From an uncultured Bacteroidota bacterium (GTDB lineage: Bacteria; Bacteroidota; Bacteroidia; Bacteroidales; P3): DNA of 49,250 nt. Under the pieces are notes generated by a model. The model made no database searches. It was not told where the DNA came from and saw only the letters and a program-made list of their open reading frames with translations. The translations under genes were made by a program, and so were the position numbers. This document shows positions 33,758-39,646 of this stretch, piece by piece; position 1 is the stretch's first letter; every line of letters begins with the position of its first letter. The stretch is from the NCBI GenBank assembly GCA_902762805.1, contig CACWPQ010000027.1, positions 1-49,250 of the forward strand, written 5' to 3'.

Positions 33758-34231
33758 TTATCTGGAACCCGGCATATCGCCGGACCAGCCGTGGCCGAGG
33801 TCCCAATGTTCGTCGTAGACGAATTCGAAATAGGGTAGGGCGAACTCTTTTTCAATCAGTTCGGTGAGCTCGTCCTGAATGGGTTCAGCCCAGTGGCCGA
33901 CGAGGACGATGAACTTGTCGATGGTCCAAGCCACTCGCCCACGGGGAATCTGCGTGTAGTCGCCCTTGAATTTGGTTTCTGAATGTTTGGCTTGAGCGCG
34001 AAAATATTCCTTTGCCCACACTTGGCGGTGGAGGTGTGGGTAGTTGATGAAGGGTTTGCCCTTTTCAGCAGCCTCCTCCACCTCGCGTGGGGTCAGTTCC
34101 TTCTTGCGCACCCCGAAGAGGGTGTGATCTGAGAGGTCGTACCAAAAAATACCTACCGAGGGCATTTGTTCGTCGAACGAGGCCATGTCCTCCATCTGCG
34201 CGCTATGTTGTTCGTTGGATAGTGTTGTCAT
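33758..34231 (-). CDS. Conserved hypothetical protein upstream of the island operon
   Basis: A 157-residue protein rich in aromatic residues, without a named domain. The core runs from VGIFWYDLSDHTLFGVRKKEL through INYPHLHRQVWAKEY, PRGRVAWTIDKFIVLVGHWA and FEFVYDEHWDLGHGW. Similar small proteins with an 'IGIFW' start and a 'PRGRV' centre are found scattered in gut bacteria. The true start may be Met23 rather than 34231. It lies just upstream of the decayed MBL start, in the place where an intact MBL partner would be expected, and downstream of a PIN-toxin remnant. Confidence 0.7.
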   Translation of the reverse strand: MTTLSNEQHSAQMEDMASFDEQMPSVGIFWYDLSDHTLFGVRKKELTPREVEEAAEKGKPFINYPHLHRQVWAKEYFRAQAKHSETKFKGDYTQIPRGRVAWTIDKFIVLVGHWAEPIQDELTELIEKEFALPYFEFVYDEHWDLGHGWSGDMPGSR

Positions 34232-34244
34232 TTGTTGTTGTCTT

Positions 34245-34352
34245 TTATTTCAGTTTTGTGATGTCCATGTGGAAAGCCTGCCAGATGTTGTGTCCGAGAG
34301 AACCTGGCACAAGTACAGGAATAAGACTGTTGGTGTCGAGGACAATTTTCAT
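34245..34352 (-). pseudogene. Truncated PIN-domain toxin remnant
   Basis: A 35-codon frame, MKIVLDTNSLIPVLVPGSL continuing to HNIWQAF, matches the N-terminus of VapC-like PIN toxins (first catalytic Asp in LDTN). The chain then ends within eight more residues. The remaining roughly 100 residues and the other acidic residues are missing, and no antitoxin gene is next to it. Confidence 0.7.
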
Positions 34353-34409
34353 CGGTGTCAATAACGCATGGAGAGGAAAATTATTGTGTGATGCTGTAAA
34401 TAAATGCAG

Positions 34410-34441
34410 AAGCCTCCGCCATGAACGAACGGCGGAGGCTT
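34410..34441 (-). terminator. Hairpin terminator after adk
   Basis: A perfect 11-bp stem (AAGCCTCCGCC and its complement) with a 10-nt loop lies 29 nt after the adk stop. The T content after it is moderate on both strands, so it may work in both directions. Confidence 0.75.
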
Positions 34442-34469
34442 GGATGCTTTTTCGGAAAAGGGCGGAGCG

Positions 34470-35027
34470 TCAGCCGAGGGCCTGGCGGATGCGGGCGGCG
34501 ATGGTGTCGACGGTGCCGAGGCCGTCGATGACGATTTTCTTGCCTTGGGCGGCGTAGTGCTCGGCGACAGGGAGGGTCTTGGTGCGGTATTCCTCGAGGC
34601 GGTGGGAGATGGTGACCTCGTTGTCGTCGGAGCGGCCTTGGATTTTGGCGCGCTCGAGGAGGCGGTGCATCAGCTCTTCGCGCGGCACTTCGAGGTCGAT
34701 CATGCAGGTGACCTCGCGGCCGTGCTTGGCCAGCAGGGTGTCGAGGGCCTGGGCCTGGGCCACGGTGCGGGGGAAGCCGTCGAAGAGTATGCCGCGGGTG
34801 TCGGCGGCGATGGCGCGGTCCATCATCTCGATGACGATGTCGTCGCTCACCAGCTGGCCGTCGTCCATGAGGCTTTTGATGCGGATGCCCAGCGGGGTCT
34901 GGTCGGCAATCTCTTTGCGCAGGAGGTCGCCGGTGGAGATGTGGTTGAGGTTGTAGCGCTCAACGATATAGTCGCTCTGGGTGCCTTTGCCGGCGCCGGG
35001 GGCTCCAAAAATGACTATGTTTTTCAT
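34470..35027 (-). CDS. adk: Adenylate kinase, short form
   Basis: A 185-residue adenylate kinase that balances AMP, ADP and ATP. The P-loop is GAPGAGKGTQ (8-17), the AMP-binding part STGDLLRKEI, and DGFPRTVAQAQAL with the conserved FPR. The lid is short, as in the non-zinc short isoform. Two adjacent ATGs (35030 and 35027) are possible starts; 35027 gives the standard MKNIVIFGAPG. It follows the FKBP gene across a decamer repeat and is closed by a terminator. Confidence 0.95.
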   Translation of the reverse strand: MKNIVIFGAPGAGKGTQSDYIVERYNLNHISTGDLLRKEIADQTPLGIRIKSLMDDGQLVSDDIVIEMMDRAIAADTRGILFDGFPRTVAQAQALDTLLAKHGREVTCMIDLEVPREELMHRLLERAKIQGRSDDNEVTISHRLEEYRTKTLPVAEHYAAQGKKIVIDGLGTVDTIAARIRQALG

Positions 35028-35040
35028 CATTACAATGTAT

Positions 35041-35065
35041 TGGGGAGTGAAAGGGAGTGAGAGGA
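35041..35065 (+). repeat. Decamer array (GGGAGTGAAA type)
   Basis: Two to three units ending in AGAGGAC fill the gap between the FKBP stop and the adk start. Confidence 0.75.
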
Positions 35066-35070
35066 CTACT

Positions 35071-35988
35071 TTATTTGACGCTGACGATTTCGAGGTCGAA
35101 CACCAGGGGCGAGTAGGGGGGTATCTGCTGGCCGGAGCCGCGGGGGCCGTAGCCGAGGGCGGAGGGGATGATGAGCTGCAGCTGGCTGCCGGCGGGCTGA
35201 CCCTCGACACCTTGCTCCCAGCCGGGGATGAGCATGCCACGGCCCTGGGTGTAGACCAGCGGCTCGTAGGGGCGGTTGGGGTTGTAGATGTCGCCTTCCT
35301 TGGCGTCGCTTTCGACGCTGGAGTCGAACATGGTGCCGTCGAGCAGGCGGCCGGTGTAGTTGACGGCCACTTCCTTGCCGGCAGCCACCTTGGCGCCGTT
35401 GCCGCGCTTCTTGACGATGACGTAGAGGCCGTCGGCGTTGGGCTTGGCGGTGATGCCGTTCTCGCTGACGTAGTCGGCAATCATCTGGGGTTCATTCTCC
35501 TGGCGCTGCTGGGCTTCGGCCATGAAGGCTTCGCGTTCCTCGTCGAGTTCCTCTTTGGTGACGATGTCCTGGAGGTTGATTTCGTAGTAGAATTTCATGC
35601 CGGTGCCGCGCTGATAGGTGGGGGGCATCTGCTCGGGCTGGAGGTATTTGGCCAGGGTGTCGGCCTCGATGGCGAAGGTGGCCTGGTCGCCGACGTGCAT
35701 CATGAGGAGGCCTTCGTGCAGGTTGCCGGGGGTGTTGGGCACGGCCTGCATGATGCGGTCGGCTTTGCCGACGTTGGTGAAGAGGGTGGTGGTGTCGAGC
35801 TTGAAGGTCATTTCGCCCACCAGCACGTCGCCTTCCTGCACCTGCTGTCCGGCGGAGTTCTGCTTGTCGAAGCGGTAGTGGAGGCCGCTGTCGGTGGTCT
35901 TGAAGCCCGCCATGCCGCCGCTGTTGCAGGCCGAGAGGAGTGTCATTCCCGCCACCAGGAGGGTGGCCATTTTTACTTGTCTTTTCAT
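35071..35988 (-). CDS. FKBP-type peptidyl-prolyl isomerase lipoprotein
   Basis: A 305-residue lipoprotein (lipobox LLSAC, Cys21). An N-terminal domain (about 30-145) looks like a degenerate FKBP half, followed by a Glu/Gln-rich helix (EELDEEREAFMAEAQQRQ). The C-terminal FKBP domain (about 190-305) is canonical: VAVNYTGRLLDGTMFDSS, IPGWEQGVEGQPAGSQLQLIIPSALGYG in pieces, and PLVFDLEIVSV. It would help fold outer-membrane or secreted proteins. It lies directly downstream of the fused DHH-FKBP gene. Confidence 0.9.
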   Translation of the reverse strand: MKRQVKMATLLVAGMTLLSACNSGGMAGFKTTDSGLHYRFDKQNSAGQQVQEGDVLVGEMTFKLDTTTLFTNVGKADRIMQAVPNTPGNLHEGLLMMHVGDQATFAIEADTLAKYLQPEQMPPTYQRGTGMKFYYEINLQDIVTKEELDEEREAFMAEAQQRQENEPQMIADYVSENGITAKPNADGLYVIVKKRGNGAKVAAGKEVAVNYTGRLLDGTMFDSSVESDAKEGDIYNPNRPYEPLVYTQGRGMLIPGWEQGVEGQPAGSQLQLIIPSALGYGPRGSGQQIPPYSPLVFDLEIVSVK

Positions 35989-36011
35989 TTTGTGTTTGTT
36001 ATTTGTTTATT

Positions 36012-37547
36012 TTATTGATTTACTGTCAGGTCATAGATGAGCACCATGCGGGTGGTGATGCGGTGGCCGTCGCCGAGGACGCCGTAGGCCTGCTCGGAGG
36101 GGAGGATGATGCGGGCGCGGTCGCCGCGGCGGAGGGTGCGCAGTGCGGCGTCGATGCCGCGGGTGGGCTGCAGGCGGCCCACGACCACCGTGTCGGTCAC
36201 GTTGCTATAGACGCGCTGGCCGCCAAGGGCTTCGACGCTGTAGGTGATGCCGACGGTGTCTTCGTATTCCACCTTCGGCCCTGAGCCCGGTTGCACCACC
36301 ATCACGCGCGGGCCGGTGGCGAGGCGCTGCATCTGCCAGCCGCGGCGCGACACGTAGGCGTCGATTTGGGTCTCCTCGCTGCGGGCGATGGTGCGGTTGG
36401 CGTCGATGAGGTTCTCTTTGAGGCTGTTGTCGGCGGCGGGTTGGAGGTCGAGCATGGGCACGTCGCGGCAGGAGGCTGCGAGGAACAAGCAGAGGATGGC
36501 GGAGAGGAGGCCGAGGTGGCGCTTGACTTTGGCGAGGGTGTCGGCCAGGGAGAGGCGGCTTGTGGCGCCGGCGGCGCGCTCGTGGCCGCCGCCGTCGAAG
36601 AGGTCGCGGGCCATGCGGTTCACATCATAGCGGGTCTTCGAGCGGAGGGAGAGGCGCACCTTGTCGCCCTCCTCGCGCAGGAGGATGGCGCAGTCGGTGT
36701 CGCGGAGGCGCATCACTTCGTTGACCAGGCCCGTGAGGTCGGGGCTGGCGACGCCGTAGGCCTGCATGTCGCGCTCGCGGATGGTCATCAGCGCGATGCT
36801 CTGCTCGGGGTGGATTTCCAGCAGGTGGCTCATGGCGTGGCCGAAGAAGCGGAGGCGTTCGGGGGTGAAGGTGTTGCGGATGCGGCGGTTAAGGTCCATG
36901 GGGTCGATGCCGCACTGCGAGAGGTGGGCGGCGGCGAGGTAGAGGCTGGCGTGGCGGTTGGAGTAGGCGAAGGTGCCGGTGTCGGTGCAGAGGCCGGTGT
37001 AGAGGCTGGTGGCGGCGTCGGGGCCGAAGGCGTCCAGGCCCCAGAGGTCGCGGCCGAGCCAGTAGACCAGTTCGCAGGCCGAGGATATGTCGGGGTCGAC
37101 GACTTCTAGATTGAATTCTGAATTTTGAATTTTGAGGGGCGAGTGCTCGTGGTGGTCGATGAGGAGGCGGGTGCAGGCGGCGTTGCGCAGGAGGTCGGCC
37201 AGGCGGCCGGTGCGGCCGAGGTCGGCCAGGTCGAGGCAGACGGTGAGGTCGGCCGCGGCGATGGCCTGGCGGCACTCGTCGGGGTGGTCTTGGCCGCTGA
37301 GGATGAGGTCGGTATGCGGCAGCCAGCGGTAGTCGTCGGGGCATCCGTCGGGCAGGAGCATGGCGAGGCGGGCGGTGGTGTGGGAAGCGAGGAGGGAGTG
37401 GAAGCCGGTGAGCGAGCCCACGGCGTCGCCGTCGGCGTTCATGTGGGCCACCATGACGACGCTCCGCGCCCCCGCGAAGAGGGCACGCAGGGCGTCGGTA
37501 TCCCAACGGGCGCCGATTTCGGCAGTGTATTTATAGTCAATCACCAT
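36012..37547 (-). CDS. DHH phosphoesterase fused to a GldI-like FKBP lipoprotein
   Basis: One 511-residue frame joins two normally separate proteins. Residues 1-340 are a DHH/DHHA1 phosphoesterase of the NrnA type (nano-RNA or pAp hydrolase): NADGDAVG (37-44), LDLADLGRTG, DHH (131-133) and GGGHERAAGA. Residues 344-359 are hydrophobic and end in AASC with Cys360, exactly like a lipoprotein signal. Residues 361-511 form a GldI-like FKBP domain. No in-frame ATG or GTG exists at the junction. Residues 137-148 (PLKIQNSEFNLE) are encoded by a heptamer array. The start at 37547 is preferred to 37583 because of the nearby -7 box. Confidence 0.82.
   Translation of the reverse strand: MVIDYKYTAEIGARWDTDALRALFAGARSVVMVAHMNADGDAVGSLTGFHSLLASHTTARLAMLLPDGCPDDYRWLPHTDLILSGQDHPDECRQAIAAADLTVCLDLADLGRTGRLADLLRNAACTRLLIDHHEHSPLKIQNSEFNLEVVDPDISSACELVYWLGRDLWGLDAFGPDAATSLYTGLCTDTGTFAYSNRHASLYLAAAHLSQCGIDPMDLNRRIRNTFTPERLRFFGHAMSHLLEIHPEQSIALMTIRERDMQAYGVASPDLTGLVNEVMRLRDTDCAILLREEGDKVRLSLRSKTRYDVNRMARDLFDGGGHERAAGATSRLSLADTLAKVKRHLGLLSAILCLFLAASCRDVPMLDLQPAADNSLKENLIDANRTIARSEETQIDAYVSRRGWQMQRLATGPRVMVVQPGSGPKVEYEDTVGITYSVEALGGQRVYSNVTDTVVVGRLQPTRGIDAALRTLRRGDRARIILPSEQAYGVLGDGHRITTRMVLIYDLTVNQ
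37110..37137 (-). repeat. Heptamer array inside the DHH-FKBP gene
   Basis: Four 7-bp TTTGAAT-type units lie in frame just after the DHH motif. Confidence 0.85.
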
Positions 37548-37591
37548 GTATTTCAGCGAATTGCACGCTTTTTTGGCTTGCAATCCGACTG

Positions 37592-37599
37592 CAAATATA
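37592..37599 (-). promoter_or_regulatory. Bacteroidota -7 box for the DHH-FKBP gene
   Basis: Minus strand TATATTTG followed by C. A start site near 37586 would give a leader of about 38 nt to the ATG at 37547. Confidence 0.6.
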
Positions 37600-37655
37600 C
37601 AAACTTTCCGCCGATTATTATATTAATTCCTAAAAAATATTGCTCTCCGACGGCA

Positions 37656-37748
37656 GGGGGGCGATAGGGGAACGGTAGGGACTCTCTAGGGGAATACATA
37701 GGCCATTACCCATTATTACCCATTATTACCCATCGAGGGATATTTTTC
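37656..37748 (-). repeat. 3'-end element, diverged copy E
   Basis: It starts 14 nt after the prfB stop, in the same orientation. The GGGTAATAAT part is repeated as a 10-bp tandem, the loop GGCC is kept, and TATTCCCC replaces TATTACCC. Three 11-bp-type units (CTAGAGAGTCCC and similar) follow. Confidence 0.75.
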
Positions 37749-37762
37749 CGATGAAGGAGTGT

Positions 37763-38872
37763 TTATTGGCCGCCGAACTCCATGAGGTAGGCCTTGATGA
37801 AGTCGTCGAGTTTGCCGTCGAGCACGCCGCCCACGTCGGAGGTCTGGCAGCCGGTGCGGTGGTCCTTGACGCGGCGGTCGTCCATGACGTAACTCCTTAT
37901 CTGCGAGCCCCATTCGATTTTCTTCTGCGAGGCTTTGATTTTGTCTTTCTCCTCCATGCGATGCTTCAGTTCGCGGTCGTAGAGCTGCGAGCGCAGCAGG
38001 CGCAGGGCGTTCTCTTTGTTCTTGGGCTGGTCGCGCGTCTCGGTGTTCTCGATGAGAATTTCCTCCTCGACGCCCGTGTAGGGGTCCTTGTATTGGTAGC
38101 GCAGGCGCACGCCGCTTTCCACCTTGTTCACGTTCTGTCCGCCGGCGCCGCCGCTGCGGAAGGTGTCCCACGAGAGGCGCGACATGTCAACCACCACTTC
38201 AATCGAATCGTCTACAAGCGGTGTGACACTGACACTTGTAAAGCTGGTCATGCGCTTGCCTTGGGCGTTGAAGGGGCTGACGCGGACCAGGCGGTGGACG
38301 CCGGTTTCGGACTTGAGGTAGCCGTAGGCGAAGTCGCCTTCGATCTGCAGCGTGCAGCTCTTGATGCCGGCGCCTTCGCCGTCGAGCGAGTTGGAGATAA
38401 CCACCTTGTAGCCATGCGTTTCAGCATAGCGTATGTACATGCGCATGAGCATCTCGGCCCAGTCCTGTGCCTCCACGCCGCCGGCGCCGGCGTTGATGGA
38501 GAGCACGGCATCGAGGCGGTCGCTGTCGGAGCGCAGCATGTTCTTGAATTCCAGCTCCTCCACCTTCTTCTGCGTGAGGGCGATTTGGGCGAGGAGTTCC
38601 TCCTCGGTGGCGTCGCCGGCGTCGAAGAATTCGCCCATCACCTCGAGGTCGCCGCAGGCGGCGTCGACGTCATTGTATGCTGTCACCCAGCTCTTCCGGG
38701 CGTTGATGCCCTTGACGACCTTCTGCGCCTCCTTGGGGTCGTTCCAGAAGTCGGGGGCTTCGGTCTTCTTCTCTTCCTCGGCCACCCAGGCGTTGGCGGC
38801 GTCGATGTCGAGGAACTTGCGCAGCGCGTCCTTGCGCGCGATGAGGTCTTTTATCTGCTCTTGGTTGGTCAT
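37763..38872 (-). CDS. prfB: Peptide chain release factor 2
   Basis: A 369-residue RF2, which ends translation at UGA and UAA. The stop-codon motif is SPF (199-201), and the catalytic GGQ is at 244-246 (SGGAGGQNVNK). The reading frame is uninterrupted through LRKFLDID, where many bacteria have an in-frame UGA and a programmed +1 shift, so the autoregulatory frameshift is absent. The ATG at 38872 gives the standard MTNQEQIKDLIARKDALRKFL start. The SRP RNA gene lies just upstream on the same strand. Confidence 0.94.
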   Translation of the reverse strand: MTNQEQIKDLIARKDALRKFLDIDAANAWVAEEEKKTEAPDFWNDPKEAQKVVKGINARKSWVTAYNDVDAACGDLEVMGEFFDAGDATEEELLAQIALTQKKVEELEFKNMLRSDSDRLDAVLSINAGAGGVEAQDWAEMLMRMYIRYAETHGYKVVISNSLDGEGAGIKSCTLQIEGDFAYGYLKSETGVHRLVRVSPFNAQGKRMTSFTSVSVTPLVDDSIEVVVDMSRLSWDTFRSGGAGGQNVNKVESGVRLRYQYKDPYTGVEEEILIENTETRDQPKNKENALRLLRSQLYDRELKHRMEEKDKIKASQKKIEWGSQIRSYVMDDRRVKDHRTGCQTSDVGGVLDGKLDDFIKAYLMEFGGQ

Positions 38873-38889
38873 AGACAGGCAATAAAAAA

Positions 38890-38985
38890 GGGCAAGCTGA
38901 TTATATCGCACCGCTACAACCAAACACCCTTGCTGTATTCCTACCCTGGGGGATTCAATGGGAGCTGGTCGTATAAGACTTGCCC
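38890..38985 (-). ncRNA. ffs: Signal recognition particle RNA (4.5S)
   Basis: A 96-nt RNA on the minus strand. The ends pair as GGGCAAG and CTTGCCC. The apical domain IV is unmistakable: CCC-C-CAGG-GTA-GGAA-TAC-AGCA-A-GGG, that is the GGAA tetraloop, a 3-bp stem, the symmetric CAGG/AGCA loop that binds Ffh, and a lower CCC/GGG stem. ACGACCAGC and GGTTGTAGC blocks lie on either side. A run of six T follows the terminal stem and would end transcription. A full -33/-7 promoter lies 34-65 nt upstream of the 5' end. prfB begins 17 nt after the RNA, so it may depend on readthrough. Confidence 0.88.
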
Positions 38986-39018
38986 AAATCTCTGTTTTTC
39001 TTTCTCAAAAACGGAGTG

Positions 39019-39050
39019 CAAAAATACTACATTTTCGCGATATGACCAAA
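39019..39050 (-). promoter_or_regulatory. Complete Bacteroidota promoter for ffs (and prfB)
   Basis: Minus strand TTTG (39050-39047), a 20-bp spacer and TATTTTTG (39026-39019), followed by C. The predicted start is about 25 nt before the mature SRP RNA. Confidence 0.75.
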
Positions 39051-39140
39051 TTTATTTTGTAAAATGCTATAAAACAGGAAATAATATCTTGTGCAGAATA
39101 AATGGCATCTATGCATTAGGTGGTTCAGAATTCTATAATA

Positions 39141-39364
39141 TCAGCAGTTATGGGTGAGTTGTGAGAACTCCGGCAAGGTGAGCACTTCGACTTTGGGGTA
39201 GGTTATCTGTTTCAGCACGTAGTAGTGGCGGTCGTTGGAAACAAGAAGCCTGGCACCGGCAGCGATGGCACAGTCGACAAATCAAAAGAGGTCCAAACAT
39301 GGTGGTAGGGACTTTTGGGAGGGATTACTTGGATATGACAGTTGGTGTCGAGAACAATTCTCAT
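39141..39364 (-). pseudogene. PIN-domain toxin gene with internal deletion and frameshift
   Basis: The gene begins MRIVLDTNCHIQVIPPKS and continues to YHHVWTSF, the N-terminus of a VapC-like PIN toxin. It then jumps, in another frame, to VDCAIAAGARLLVSNDRHYYVL continuing to the normal C-terminus (VEVLTLPEF). About 80 central residues are missing at the junction near 39280. The first and last catalytic acidic regions survive, but no active protein can be made. The ATG overlaps the antitoxin stop (ATGA), showing it was once a working operon. Confidence 0.82.
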
Positions 39365-39579
39365 GAGAGGCGGTGCAAATCCATGGAATTGATTTCGTCA
39401 AGACGTTGCTGGTCCAGCACTCCGTTGTCCCACAGCTCGTTCAGACGGTCGTTCATGCGTTTGGCATAGTGTTCGTATAGAACCTGATACAACTCCGTAA
39501 GTCCGCGCTTACTGCGGTTCACAGAGAACATTTGCAGCATGTGTACCTGCATGTCGTTGAATGTAGTGGTGGCTTCCAT
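39361..39579 (-). CDS. Antitoxin of a broken PIN toxin-antitoxin pair
   Basis: A 72-residue helical protein (FNDMQVHMLQMFSVNRS, then LTELYQVLYEHYAKRMNDRLNELWDNG in pieces) of the type found upstream of Bacteroidales PIN-family toxins. It would bind and silence the toxin and repress the operon. The ATG at 39579 is chosen from the -7 box at 39605-39612 and from family length. Its stop overlaps the start of the toxin pseudogene. It is now without a working partner here, so it may be neutral or may protect against related toxins. Confidence 0.75.
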   Translation of the reverse strand: MEATTTFNDMQVHMLQMFSVNRSKRGLTELYQVLYEHYAKRMNDRLNELWDNGVLDQQRLDEINSMDLHRLS

Positions 39580-39604
39580 ATTGTCGTTGATGAATTTGAT
39601 TTTG

Positions 39605-39612
39605 CAAAAATA
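39605..39612 (-). promoter_or_regulatory. Bacteroidota -7 box for the antitoxin gene
   Basis: Minus strand TATTTTTG followed by C, 25 nt before the ATG at 39579. Confidence 0.55.
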
Positions 39613-39646
39613 CGAACTTTTTTCCACATGGGGAAAAAATATTTTG

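Noticed and set aside
33495..33806. Extended N-terminus of the AT-rich island protein
   Set aside because: It passes through the -7 box and the decayed MBL fragment and changes composition sharply, so the true protein starts at 33494.
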